From assembly GCA_030041435.1 (NCBI GenBank), contig JASHNW010000062.1, positions 58,096-122,095 on the forward strand: DNA of 64,000 bases. The letters run 5' to 3'. Below are positions 1-7,907 of this stretch, piece by piece (the stretch's first letter is position 1; every line of letters begins with the position of its first letter). Position numbers and translations under genes: made by a program. Under the pieces are notes generated by a model. The model saw nothing but the letters and a program-made list of their open reading frames with translations, was not told the DNA's origin and did not search any database. Source of the stretch: Acidobacteriaceae bacterium (GTDB taxonomy: Bacteria > Acidobacteriota > Terriglobia > Terriglobales > Acidobacteriaceae).

Positions 1-1962
1 GCGCTGGTCCCCGGTCGCCTGCACTGCGCGCGTGCGAATCGTCTGCCAGTGGTAGTTCTTCGTTCCCTGATTGACGGCTTTCACGGGATGTCCGTTCGCG
101 TCGAGGCCCAGCAAATCCAGGCGCCCCGTATCATCCACATCCGCCGCCGCAAACACCTGCTCCGGCTCTGCGGGATGCTCCATCGGGACGTACGAGCCGT
201 TCGGTTTCTCCAGCCAGATCAGCGTGCCCACCTCCGGATGCGTTGTTCCGGCCTGTTCCAGAATGAAATCGACCCCGCCGTTATTGTCCAGGTCCGCCAT
301 CCCCAGTCGAACCGGTCCGTTGAGAGCCCGGGCAGGATAGGGAACCCGCGCCAGCACAGTCGTCGACCATGCGCCGTGATCGTCCACCATGCGTGCAATC
401 GATCCATCCGTCAGCACCGCCAGCAAATCGAGCCTGCCGCTGTGACGTGTGTCTGCCGCTGCAATGGCCTTCACCGCTCCGCCGCCAACCGGCTGCGCAA
501 TCTCACGAAACACGCCCGCGCGCTCGTTGTGGAACACGTGCAGATGCCCCGCGGCATCGATCAGTGAAGCATCGGGATTGCCGTCGCCGTCGAGATCCGC
601 CCACACAAACTGTCGGACTCCCGAGACGCCGGCAAATGGATGGATCGGCGTAAACGTCCCGTCGCCGTTGTTGCGCAGCACCGTGGGCAGCCCGCTCTCC
701 GCACCCAGAACGATGTCGAGGTCGCCATCCGCCTCGATGTCGACGCCCCACGCGCCCGTCCAGTCGCCGTGCAGGATTGACTGCGGCAGCTTCGTCTCCG
801 CCGTCACATCGGTGAATTTTTGCGGCGAGTCCTGGCGCAGGAAGCGCACCCCGCCGGCGCCGGCCAGCACCAAATCCGTCTTAAAGTCGTAATTGAAGTC
901 CACCGGCAGCACAGATTCCGGACCCGGAGCAATCGCCTTCGCTCCCCCGGGAAAGGCAAACGACGGGCCACCTGCCAGCTGCACGGTCTTCGCATTCGCT
1001 GTCATCACCACCGGCGCATGCGAATCGCCGAGCCACACCGCGCCGATCCAGTCCCACGTCTGATTCTGTGGATTCGCCAGCATCTCAGGCACGAACTTCA
1101 TGGCCATGTCCGGCGCGGACGGCTGCCGCCACGGCACAGCCATGGCCAGGAAAGTTACAAACGGCTCCGCCTCTTCGCCCGGCGCCGCATGGATCGCCGC
1201 CACCTCCTGGCGAAATGCCGGAAGCTGCATCAGCACGTTCTTGAGAAAGATGCTTCGCGTGGCTGCCATCTGCGGAGGTCCGCTCGCCGCAGCCGCCTGC
1301 AAATCCGCCAGCCGCTGCTTTGCATCCGCGGGCCAGTTCGCCGACTGCTCCGCGATCCGGGCCATCGCCTCATGCAGGGTCGCCGCATCGCCGCGTTTGG
1401 CTGCGATCCGGCTCAACTCCAGCAGAGCTGCCAGGTTCGTGGGCTGCTCCGCCAGAATCTGTTGCATGATCTGCTCGAACTCAGCTGCGCTGTCCGCCGC
1501 GTCCTGCCGCTCGATCTCCTGCGCCAGGGAGTATTGCATGCGCGCATTGCGCGGTTCGAGCGCCAGCGCCCGGCGAAAATAGCCGATAGCTGCGGCGGAA
1601 TTCCCGCGGTCGCTCTCCAGCAGGCCGAGCATATATTTGATGCGCGCATTGTCCTGCGCCAAAGTCTCTGCGCGATCCAGCCGCTGCTGCGCCAGGTCGT
1701 AGTTGCGTTGCCGCAGCGCCAGAATGCCCCAGTCTGCCCATGCCGCCGGCTCTCCCGGAGCCAGCTTCGCCGCCTCGCCAAGCGACACGTCGGCGAGCGC
1801 ATCGTTGCCTACCTGCAGCGCCGCCAGCCCCACATAAAATGCCCGGATGAACTGCGTGTATTGCGGCGACCGCGCCGAGGGCAGATCGGAGTGGCAACCC
1901 ACGGTCAGCAGCACGGCCAAAGCCAGCGCCGCACTCAGCCGCTGCCGAACCCTCGCCTGCAT
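1..1962 (-). CDS. TPR and FG-GAP/VCBS repeat lipoprotein (3' end outside window)
   Basis: The minus-strand frame is open from an ATG at 1962 to the left edge (654 codons), so the C-terminus is missing. Residues 1-23 form a basic start, a hydrophobic stretch and a cysteine (LLTVGC, Cys23), suggesting a lipoprotein signal, although Thr at -3 is not ideal. Residues about 40-200 read as TPR helices (for example AAIGYFRRALALEPRNA). From about residue 260 there are repeated FG-GAP/VCBS blades with calcium-type loops such as DFNYDFKTDLV, DIEADGDLDIV, DLDGDGNPDA and DLDNNGGVDF. Such proteins are surface or periplasmic beta-propellers, and no enzymatic motif is visible. The upstream gene at 2247 is divergent. 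The fold is clear and the function is unknown. Confidence 0.85.
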   Translation of the reverse strand, partial: MQARVRQRLSAALALAVLLTVGCHSDLPSARSPQYTQFIRAFYVGLAALQVGNDALADVSLGEAAKLAPGEPAAWADWGILALRQRNYDLAQQRLDRAETLAQDNARIKYMLGLLESDRGNSAAAIGYFRRALALEPRNARMQYSLAQEIERQDAADSAAEFEQIMQQILAEQPTNLAALLELSRIAAKRGDAATLHEAMARIAEQSANWPADAKQRLADLQAAAASGPPQMAATRSIFLKNVLMQLPAFRQEVAAIHAAPGEEAEPFVTFLAMAVPWRQPSAPDMAMKFVPEMLANPQNQTWDWIGAVWLGDSHAPVVMTANAKTVQLAGGPSFAFPGGAKAIAPGPESVLPVDFNYDFKTDLVLAGAGGVRFLRQDSPQKFTDVTAETKLPQSILHGDWTGAWGVDIEADGDLDIVLGAESGLPTVLRNNGDGTFTPIHPFAGVSGVRQFVWADLDGDGNPDASLIDAAGHLHVFHNERAGVFREIAQPVGGGAVKAIAAADTRHSGRLDLLAVLTDGSIARMVDDHGAWSTTVLARVPYPARALNGPVRLGMADLDNNGGVDFILEQAGTTHPEVGTLIWLEKPNGSYVPMEHPAEPEQVFAAADVDDTGRLDLLGLDANGHPVKAVNQGTKNYHWQTIRTRAVQATGDQR

Positions 1963-2246
1963 GGCGCGTCTCGTCTCTGCTTCAGTTCCGGAGTATTTCT
2001 TTTGCAAGATCTCCTGCCGCTCGCGTCGCGATGTTGTTCTATTGTAGAGACTCGCCGGCAGGCATTTCTCTTCCCGCGTGCAGAACGCTGCTCACTCTAT
2101 CGCATCCACAACTCCGCTGTCGTCCTGTCGGAGTTTGATCTCGCCCTCAATCTTCCGACGGAGGCATGGCCCGCCACGTATGCGCCTCGCCAGGAGGAGA
2201 CAAAAATCCATCTTTAGTTGGTTGACTCCGCCGGCACCGTCCCGGC

Positions 2247-3095
2247 ATGCTTGCGAAACCCATGCTCAAAGCCTCCGCTACCTGGTTCCTTCTTCTGGCC
2301 GCTGCCGTTGCTGCTCCGGCCCAGAGTAACTTCTTCAATAAGTGGGAAGCTCGCACCGCCGCCACGCAGTCCAAACAGCCCCCATGGCCTCCGCCTCTCG
2401 CAACAACCTATGTCGGGCTCATTCAGGTGTACCGCACGGACTTCAGCCGGCAGATCAGCCCCACCCACGTCACCACGTGGAACTACGACAGCAGCAAGGG
2501 ACTGAACCTGATTCCCTGGGCCAGGACCGAGTTCGACTTCAACCTGCCACCGTTTATCACACACAGTAGTCCGAAGACGATCGATGGCGCCGGCGATACG
2601 TCGTTCCTCGGTAAGTACCGGATTCTCAGCGGCAATAGCCAGCACGGAAATTACGTGGTCAGCGCCTTCGTCTCCAGCACCATCCCGACGGGCAGCTACA
2701 AGAATGGCACTCCCGTCGCGACGGTCGGCCCCGGACTGGGCGTGGGCAAAGGCTTCGGACGCTTCGATGTGCAAACCACACTCAGCGCCACGCTGCCCAC
2801 CGGCGAAACCCCCAAACTTGGACGCCCGGTTGCGTGGAATACGGCGGGACAGTATCACCTGGGCAAGTATTTGTGGCCCGAACTGGAGTTCAACGCGACC
2901 TACTATCACGGCGGCCCGAATGACGGTAAGTCGCAGGCCTTTATGACGCCCGGTCTGCTGGGGGTCCACAAGCTGCGCCCCAGCGTTGAGTCCAGCCGCC
3001 TGGTCCTCTGCCTCGGAGGTGGCGTGCAGATCGCCACCAGCCAATTCCACACCTACAACCACGGGCTTCTCTTTACCGGGCGCCTGGTCTTCTGA
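2247..3095 (+). CDS. Exported outer-membrane beta-barrel-like protein
   Basis: The 282-residue product begins with a cleavable signal peptide ending at APAQS. ATG 2262 (MLKASATWFLLL) is an equally good start, since neither has a convincing ribosome site. The rest alternates short hydrophobic and polar stretches with many Gly and aromatic residues (TYVGLIQVYR, GPGLGVGKGFGRF, ELEFNATYYHGG), and it ends in Phe (TGRLVF). Both features are typical of outer-membrane barrels. It resembles the transporter-like barrel family often annotated as MetA-pathway or unknown outer-membrane protein. The gene stands alone, followed by a hairpin and the rplU promoter. No substrate can be assigned. Confidence 0.7.
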   Translation: MLAKPMLKASATWFLLLAAAVAAPAQSNFFNKWEARTAATQSKQPPWPPPLATTYVGLIQVYRTDFSRQISPTHVTTWNYDSSKGLNLIPWARTEFDFNLPPFITHSSPKTIDGAGDTSFLGKYRILSGNSQHGNYVVSAFVSSTIPTGSYKNGTPVATVGPGLGVGKGFGRFDVQTTLSATLPTGETPKLGRPVAWNTAGQYHLGKYLWPELEFNATYYHGGPNDGKSQAFMTPGLLGVHKLRPSVESSRLVLCLGGGVQIATSQFHTYNHGLLFTGRLVF

Positions 3096-3125
3096 TCGAG
3101 CTGTGCGGCGGCGCTCAGCATCTCC

Positions 3126-3147
3126 CCTGCGGCTCCGGCGCCGCAGG
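3126..3147 (+). terminator. GC-rich hairpin after the barrel-protein gene
   Basis: CCTGCGGC (3126-3133) and GCCGCAGG (3140-3147) form a perfect 8-bp stem with a 6-nt loop, 31 bases after the stop at 3095 and just before the rplU promoter. There is no T-run, so it may be a weak or Rho-assisted terminator rather than a classical intrinsic one. Confidence 0.4.
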
Positions 3148-3155
3148 CGCGCTGG

Positions 3156-3184
3156 TTGACCACCACCGCCGTTCCCGATAAACT
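3156..3184 (+). promoter_or_regulatory. Sigma70-type promoter for rplU-rpmA
   Basis: TTGACC (3156-3161) and TAAACT (3179-3184) are separated by 17 bp, in the gap before rplU. Transcription would start near 3191, leaving a leader of about 145 nt. Long leaders are common before L21 genes, but I see no named leader RNA here. Confidence 0.6.
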
Positions 3185-3335
3185 AAATTGGTTTGGCGAT
3201 TCTGCCCGTCCCGTGTGTCCCCGGGGCTTCTCTGGCGGTTGGCAGGCTGGAGAGACGCAAGGTATCTGCCCAGCACAGTTTACTGCAGCGCGCCGCCGGT
3301 TTGCCGGTTTCAGCGTTTTGCGCGCCGGAGGGTTT

Positions 3336-3659
3336 ATGTACGCCGTCATTCGCACTGGTGGTAAGCAGTACCGGGTCGCTCCCGGCGATGTGGTCAGGGT
3401 CGAGTCCGTCTCGGCTGCCGAGAATGGCTCAGTCGAGTTCGCCGACGTTCTGGCCTTTTCCGGAGACTCCGGCTCGCTGGTGAAGCCGCAGTCGGCCAAA
3501 GTGCTCGGCACCGTGGTTGCCGAAGGCCGCGGCGATAAGATCCTGGTCTTCCATTTCAAGCGCAAGAAGCAGTACAAAAAGCTCCAGGGTCACCGCCAGG
3601 GCTTCACCCAGGTGCGCATCAGCGAAATTCAGGTGGACGGCAACAGCTACACCGCCTAA
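3336..3659 (+). CDS. rplU: 50S ribosomal protein L21
   Basis: The 107-residue product starts with MYAVIRTGGKQYRV, the hallmark N-terminus of bL21, and carries the basic RNA-binding C-terminal part (FHFKRKKQYKKLQGHRQGFT). The frame is open further upstream, but ATG 3336 is right because it follows a strong GGAGG site (3327-3331) and matches the family start and length (about 103-107). It sits 51 bp upstream of rpmA, the usual L21-L27 pair, and both are probably transcribed from the promoter at 3156. L21 binds 23S rRNA in the large subunit. Confidence 0.98.
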   Translation: MYAVIRTGGKQYRVAPGDVVRVESVSAAENGSVEFADVLAFSGDSGSLVKPQSAKVLGTVVAEGRGDKILVFHFKRKKQYKKLQGHRQGFTQVRISEIQVDGNSYTA

Positions 3660-3710
3660 CCGGCGATCAAATTTTGTGTCCGCCGCACGCGGACCTCAGG
3701 AACAGCACAG

Positions 3711-3974
3711 ATGGCACACAAAAAAGGTTTAGGCAGCTCCAGGAATGGCCGCGATTCCAACGCACAGCGCCTCGGCGTCAAGATTTTCGCGGGCCAGATC
3801 GTCACCGGCGGCTCCATCATCGTGCGCCAGCGCGGCACGAAGCTGAAGCCCGGCCTTAACGTCGGCCGCGGCAGCGACGATACGCTTTTCGCCAAAATCG
3901 ATGGCCGCGTCAAGTTCATCGATCGTGGCCGCACCGGGCGCTTTGTCGCCGTCGAGCCGGCCGCAGCCGAATAG
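3711..3974 (+). CDS. rpmA: 50S ribosomal protein L27
   Basis: The 87-residue product begins [20 protein letters not shown], the conserved bL27 N-terminus, and contains [20 protein letters not shown] and the C-terminal VKFIDRG. The N-terminal tail of L27 reaches towards the peptidyl-transferase centre. No N-terminal extension of the kind cleaved in Firmicutes is present, since Met is followed directly by Ala-His-Lys-Lys. A short AGGAAC site precedes the ATG. It is the second gene of rplU-rpmA. The usual third partner, obgE, is absent, and the next gene is convergent. Confidence 0.98.
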   Translation: MAHKKGLGSSRNGRDSNAQRLGVKIFAGQIVTGGSIIVRQRGTKLKPGLNVGRGSDDTLFAKIDGRVKFIDRGRTGRFVAVEPAAAE

Positions 3975-4100
3975 CCCCCGCTTCATCGCCTCACCAGGCT
4001 GGGCTCCAGTGAGTTCGGCGTTTTTCACTTCCTGAGAAAGGCTGCGGCAGCCCCGCCTCCGACACCTCGATTTCCATCGCAGGCCAGCCTCCGGGCCCCT

Positions 4101-4967
4101 TCAGGATGCTCGCTGTGTCGGTCCTGGGCCGGCGCCCTCCGGTGGCTTCGATTCCAGCCTGTGCACGATGAGGGGCCGTGTCAGGGCGCTGTGAGCAATC
4201 CGATCCCACATCCGAAGTGTGTCGCTCCACCGAAAAGCCGTGGCCACCTCCTCCGGAAGGAAAGCATAGGCGGTCAGCAGGAGCAGGGCTCCGTACGTGG
4301 CCCCCTCCTGCGCCAGGTTCGTCCACCCGCTCACTCCGGCGACGTGAAACCACGACGTGATCAGCGTCATGGAGGGTTCGATGCAAAGTCCGGCCAGCAG
4401 AGCGAACAGGCGGCTTCTCAGGGTAAGCCCCAGGCGCAGTCCGAGAGCCGTAACGAACCCGATCGGCAGCAACTGAGCCAGACCGATGGCGCCAGTGAAA
4501 CGAAAAAGCGCAATCGGGACTCGGTGCGTCGAGAGCGTCAGTGGCACCCCGATGGCATCCGGAATGGTCAGGAGGATCCCCGCGGCAACGATCCAGCGGT
4601 AGCCCGTCTCGCCCAGCGTCAGGAGCCCGGAAAGCGGGCTCAGCAGATGCCTCAGCACCGCCCGGCCAACGCGGAACAGATACCCCATCACCACGAAGTA
4701 GCCCAGCCAATAGCCGCAAACATAGAGCCATGCCGAGTGCAACCACCTGACAGCGAAGAACTGCGGAGCATAGGTCAACACAAGGAACCAAAGTGCAAAA
4801 CCGAAGCGCGCGATCAGGTAATCGCCAACTTCCGGGAGAAACTGCCTGCGGCTGCGTTTTCTGCAGGCGGCGAGAACCCCGAAGATGGCCGCCGGTTCAC
4901 CTAATTCGAGAGGGCGCAGGATCAGTTGAGAGTGTGTGAAGCGTCCGATACCGGGCAGAAGAAACAT
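4101..4967 (-). CDS. Polytopic membrane protein, paralogue of the 5044-5922 gene
   Basis: The product has 288 residues from ATG 4967; an upstream in-frame TTG at 4973 adds only two. About six or seven hydrophobic segments run from residue 45 to 230, followed by a charged C-terminal tail of about 50 residues. It aligns along its length with its neighbour: an LEL/LEP start, a KR-rich loop, then long membrane spans with LRLGLTLRSRLFALLAGLCI against LGRSFRSRLFGIGLGFGLQ. No catalytic motif is visible, and I do not recognise a named family. The start lies only about 30 nt beyond the strong terminator that ends the upstream gene, so it must rely on read-through or its own promoter. Confidence 0.65.
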   Translation of the reverse strand: MFLLPGIGRFTHSQLILRPLELGEPAAIFGVLAACRKRSRRQFLPEVGDYLIARFGFALWFLVLTYAPQFFAVRWLHSAWLYVCGYWLGYFVVMGYLFRVGRAVLRHLLSPLSGLLTLGETGYRWIVAAGILLTIPDAIGVPLTLSTHRVPIALFRFTGAIGLAQLLPIGFVTALGLRLGLTLRSRLFALLAGLCIEPSMTLITSWFHVAGVSGWTNLAQEGATYGALLLLTAYAFLPEEVATAFRWSDTLRMWDRIAHSALTRPLIVHRLESKPPEGAGPGPTQRAS

Positions 4968-4997
4968 CGTCAAACAGTCGAGGCTGTCGTCAAAACG

Positions 4998-5022
4998 AAA
5001 AGCCCCGGATTCCGGGGCTTTT
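4998..5022 (-). terminator. Strong intrinsic terminator between two paralogous membrane-protein genes
   Basis: AAAAGCCCCGG (4998-5008) pairs perfectly with CCGGGGCTTTT (5012-5022) around a 3-nt loop, with T-runs in both directions. It lies 21 bases after the stop of the 5044-5922 gene on the minus strand and about 30 bases before the start of the next minus-strand gene. It may end the upstream transcript or attenuate read-through. Confidence 0.85.
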
Positions 5023-5043
5023 CTGTCGGGAATTGCGCGGGCT

Positions 5044-5922
5044 TCAGTGCCCCACGACGATCGGGTTCTTCGCGAGGACTCGGTCCACCACGCCTTCGAT
5101 GTCCTGCAGGAAGAAACCGCTCGGCTGCGCGGCCACGGCCACCTCCGGCGTTTGCCCGATTCCGCGGGCCAGCGCGTTCCAGCGCGCCATCGCCGAAGTA
5201 GGTGGCAACACGATCATGCTGCGCTCCGCTGACGGTTCCGGTACCAGGAAATACACCATCCAGGTCACCAGAACAAGAGTCGTCATGATCTGAAGAAAGC
5301 CGTTGACCGGCGAATTCATCGCCGGGTACTTCGACAGCATGGCCGATGCGATCAGGTCCGCCGCTGCCTGCAGGCCAAAGCCGAGTCCAATGCCAAACAG
5401 CCGGCTGCGGAACGAGCGTCCGAGCGTGTGGATGGAAAGCGCGAGGAAGGCAAGCAGGCACAACTCCATGATGCTCACGCAGCGCATGAAGTGCGGCCCC
5501 AGCTGGCAGAGATAAAAGAGTGCGGCATCCTTAGTGCCCTGCGGCAGAGCAACTGCGCCCACTGAGATCACAACCGACACAATGCTGACCCAGCGAAATG
5601 CCACGAGACCAAGACGCCGCAACCCCGGTGCCGGCTCCATCACCCGCTTGAATACTTCCTGCACGACAAAGAAAATCGTGACAGCCATCACGATGTAGTT
5701 CAGCCAGTAACCATAGAAATAAATGGCGTACCGAACCGTACCCCACGATGGCATGCCGCCCCACAACACGCCGTCGAGCACAAGCAGCGTACTGCCGCGC
5801 ACCAGGAAATACGTTCCCAAAGCGGGCAGGCGCCGCGCCGCGCCGGACTTCAAAAACGCAACGCCGACAATCAGCAGCAGAACCGGCTCCAGCTTGATCA
5901 AGAGCTCTTGCAGATGCGCCAT
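5044..5922 (-). CDS. Polytopic membrane protein of unknown function
   Basis: The product has 292 residues. The frame stays open upstream to 6213, but ATG 5922 (MAHLQELLIKLEPVLLLIVG) is chosen because GAGGT precedes it by a proper distance and the first helix then starts at the N-terminus, as in the paralogue at 4101-4967. About seven membrane helices are visible (for example VLLLIVGVAFL, YIVMAVTIFFVV, WVSIVSVVISVGAVAL), then a soluble tail of about 60 residues with FFLQDIEGVVDRVL. I do not recognise the family. It looks like a duplicated, lineage-specific membrane protein. A strong terminator follows. Confidence 0.7.
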   Translation of the reverse strand: MAHLQELLIKLEPVLLLIVGVAFLKSGAARRLPALGTYFLVRGSTLLVLDGVLWGGMPSWGTVRYAIYFYGYWLNYIVMAVTIFFVVQEVFKRVMEPAPGLRRLGLVAFRWVSIVSVVISVGAVALPQGTKDAALFYLCQLGPHFMRCVSIMELCLLAFLALSIHTLGRSFRSRLFGIGLGFGLQAAADLIASAMLSKYPAMNSPVNGFLQIMTTLVLVTWMVYFLVPEPSAERSMIVLPPTSAMARWNALARGIGQTPEVAVAAQPSGFFLQDIEGVVDRVLAKNPIVVGH

Positions 5923-6049
5923 CGCTAACCTCAGAAGGTATGAGGATAACGCATCTTGGCCTTTCGCCTCAATAAAAAAGACTACGGGCGTAGGTGGCGC
6001 GTTGCAACTTTTGTGGTACGCTGGTGACCTGAGTAACCGGCTGCCTCGA

Positions 6050-6229
6050 CTACCGCGCCGACGGAGGAGCGCATGGCTGAACGGGAGGGCAAACCGGTAC
6101 AGGAAGATTCGCACTGACAACCTGATGACTTGGGGTCGCGACGACGACGTTAGCGTGGGAAGACACGACTGCAGCGGATGCGCCGGCAGCGAAAACACCC
6201 AGGACGAGAGCACGGACGATGAGCTTCAT
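6050..6229 (-). CDS. 59-residue secreted peptide with two cysteines
   Basis: This short gene has a near-perfect ribosome site, AAGGAG, 10 nt before ATG 6229, and ends at TAG 6050. The product starts with a textbook signal peptide (MKLIVRALVLGVFAAGASA, cleavage near Ala19/Ala20 or after SSHA). The mature tail is Val/Pro-rich and ends in PVPVCPPVQPCAPPSAR, with two Cys six residues apart. I recall small exported peptides with C-terminal Pro/Cys-rich tails in Acidobacteria, but I cannot name this family. The AT-rich upstream block (6240-6370) probably holds its promoter; TATACT on the minus strand near 6290 is a candidate -10. Confidence 0.7.
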   Translation of the reverse strand: MKLIVRALVLGVFAAGASAAVVSSHANVVVATPSHQVVSANLPVPVCPPVQPCAPPSAR

Positions 6230-6670
6230 GATTGATCGACTCCTTAGAAATTTGAAAATTCCTGTGGACTTTGTCCAACAATTCGGAGTATAGTCGGTAC
6301 ACTGGTAATTTTGTGGTTTGAGTTGTATTTAGTAAGTATATAGCATGTAAGTTACTGTAGTACTTAGCGATCACCGCCCGCCCAAACCCCCGCTACCACC
6401 TCCCAACCCAATCCATCGATCCTCCTGACGGCTTTTCTCCCGCCTTTTTTCGCTACCTTCCAAAACTGCCTGCCCCTCAATCCACCCACGCTTTCTGCCG
6501 AAACTCCGGCATCACGTCAACGACACCGCGTCTTCCACGCAAAGGACCCCCCCGGCCAGAACCTTCAGGAGAATATCGGCCGCGAGATTCATCGCCACCG
6601 AGGCATCCTCATTCCATCTCCTTCTCGTGTGGCATTTGCCTCGACGAATCGGGTTCGCGGCGCAGTCTCT
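6230..6670. other. Intergenic stretch with AT-rich, dyad-containing block
   Basis: Bases about 6240-6365 are strikingly AT-rich for this genome. They contain TGGAC-ttt-GTCCA (about 6264-6276) and TAAGTA...TACTTA (about 6333-6366). They lie directly upstream of the secreted-peptide gene, so a promoter or operator role is likely. Bases 6370-6670 return to normal GC. I see no supported gene there, only short open stretches. Confidence 0.5.
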
Positions 6671-7351
6671 TCAGCCACGCCCAGCATGATGTTTTCTGTT
6701 TGCCACGCGCAGTGCCTCTTCGATCGTCTTTTGCGCCCGTTTCCGGCGCGACTCCGGGCTCTGGTAATAGAAGATGCCCATCAGGTGACCCCGCCGCCGA
6801 ACCGCCGTCATGGCCTCCCATCCCTCCCTGGCCCGCGGCTGCAGAGCGAACGCAGCTTCCAGAATGGGCGGCGTCACCCGCTCCCCTTCCATCGCCAGCA
6901 TCATCCGTTCCGCCCACAGCTCCGCCCGGTTCCGGCGCGCCTCGGCGCTCTTTGGATGCGTAATGATGTCCGCGATCGCCTTCCGGTACGAGGCGCTTAG
7001 CGCATCGTGCCACTTCTTCAGCGCGCGATCCTGCCGCAGCGCCGTCTCCAACTCCGCCGGCGTTGCCACAGGCCGCTGCTCAGTATCCGGCTTCAGACTG
7101 ATGGTCGCGAAGCTGCCGCGCGTCACGCCGGCGCCCTTCTGCATGCGCTTGTTCACCAGCAGAACGCAGCCGCCGTCGCGCCCCCGAAACAGCGAAGTTC
7201 GCAGCGGATAGCCGTTGATCGTTCCCCGCACGCGCATCCCCTTGCGCCGCGGCCACACCCTGGCCGGATCGAACGGCACCTTCACGATCGTCCAGCCCAG
7301 GCTCGTGCCGTCCGGCTCAAGGACCCCTTTGAATGTGCGCGCGGCGCTCAC
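6671..7351 (-). CDS. DUF1905 and YdeI/OmpD-associated (OmdA) family protein
   Basis: The 226-residue product (GTG start) has two parts. Residues about 5-95 match DUF1905: an FKGVLEPDG strand, GWTIVKVPFDP, then GMRVRGTINGYPLRTSLF and GCVLLVNKRMQKGAGV. Residues about 105-215 match the YdeI/OmdA domain (LETALRQDRALKKWHDALSA, RKAIADIITHPKSAEARRNR). The second domain is commonly annotated as bacteriocin-protection or OmpD-associated, but its biochemical role is unsettled. The protein looks cytoplasmic. It is not clearly in an operon, and the neighbours on both sides are unrelated. The two-domain architecture is well known. Confidence 0.8.
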   Translation of the reverse strand: MSAARTFKGVLEPDGTSLGWTIVKVPFDPARVWPRRKGMRVRGTINGYPLRTSLFRGRDGGCVLLVNKRMQKGAGVTRGSFATISLKPDTEQRPVATPAELETALRQDRALKKWHDALSASYRKAIADIITHPKSAEARRNRAELWAERMMLAMEGERVTPPILEAAFALQPRAREGWEAMTAVRRRGHLMGIFYYQSPESRRKRAQKTIEEALRVANRKHHAGRG

Positions 7352-7390
7352 GCCCCCAGCATACCCGCGAACGTGTGCCCCGCGGTCCGT

Positions 7391-7816
7391 CTACGGAAAG
7401 GCCGGTGCAGTCGGCGTCGGCAATTTCTGCTGCTGCAAATCGTGCACGTGCACAAAGCCCCAGATGCCGAGGGCAGCCGTACCCGCGATCGCGCAGATCG
7501 CGAAGATTTTCTGACCTCGCGAGAAACCCGTCCGCAGATCGATCACATTCGCATACGCTACGCTCACCGGCTCCGGATCGTTGGGCAACTGCAGCGTAAA
7601 GGAATCCGGATTGATGGCGATAATTCTGCCGAACAGGGCGACCCCGTTGGCCTGTTCCACACCGACCCAGTTATCCAGACCGCGCTTCACGATGCGGGCG
7701 TGCACCGTCGCTGCATCGAGCGGTTTGGATTTCGCATAGGCGGCAGGTGGAAGGAGGAGAACAGCGATCAGAAGAGAAGCAACAGTGGCAGAGAGGCTGC
7801 ACAGCAGGTGTCTCAT
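7391..7816 (-). CDS. Exported protein with Sm-like beta domain and one membrane helix
   Basis: The 141-residue product has a signal peptide to about residue 28 (LLPPAAYA). A short beta-rich segment follows (WVGVEQANGVALFGRIIAIN, DSFTLQLPN, VAYANVIDLRTG) that reads like an LSm fold: glycine-bounded strands with a G-x-I turn. It ends with a hydrophobic helix (FAICAIAGTAALGIWGFV) and a polar tail. Similar exported proteins are frequent in Acidobacteria as far as I recall, but the function is unknown. The gene lies 91 bp downstream of the OPT transporter on the same strand. Confidence 0.6.
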   Translation of the reverse strand: MRHLLCSLSATVASLLIAVLLLPPAAYAKSKPLDAATVHARIVKRGLDNWVGVEQANGVALFGRIIAINPDSFTLQLPNDPEPVSVAYANVIDLRTGFSRGQKIFAICAIAGTAALGIWGFVHVHDLQQQKLPTPTAPAFP

Positions 7817-7907
7817 GCGCGTACTCCGGCGCGGAACTGAAGAAAAGCGCTCAGTTCAAATCGTGCTGCCCAGGAAGACGAACCACCGCAGAAAAAGTTC
7901 CGCGGCG

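Noticed and set aside
4101..6229. The two membrane proteins as sensor kinases (7TM-type)
   Set aside because: No H-box, ATPase motif or GGDEF/EAL motif is present in the soluble tails.
6150..6374. 74-codon frame overlapping the small secreted peptide gene
   Set aside because: Different frame, no ribosome site, and its product changes character inside the secreted-peptide coding region.
6371..6640. Short minus-strand frame with a MNLAADILLKVLAGG-like start as a small membrane peptide
   Set aside because: Only 26 codons, without a clear ribosome site or homologue that I can name.
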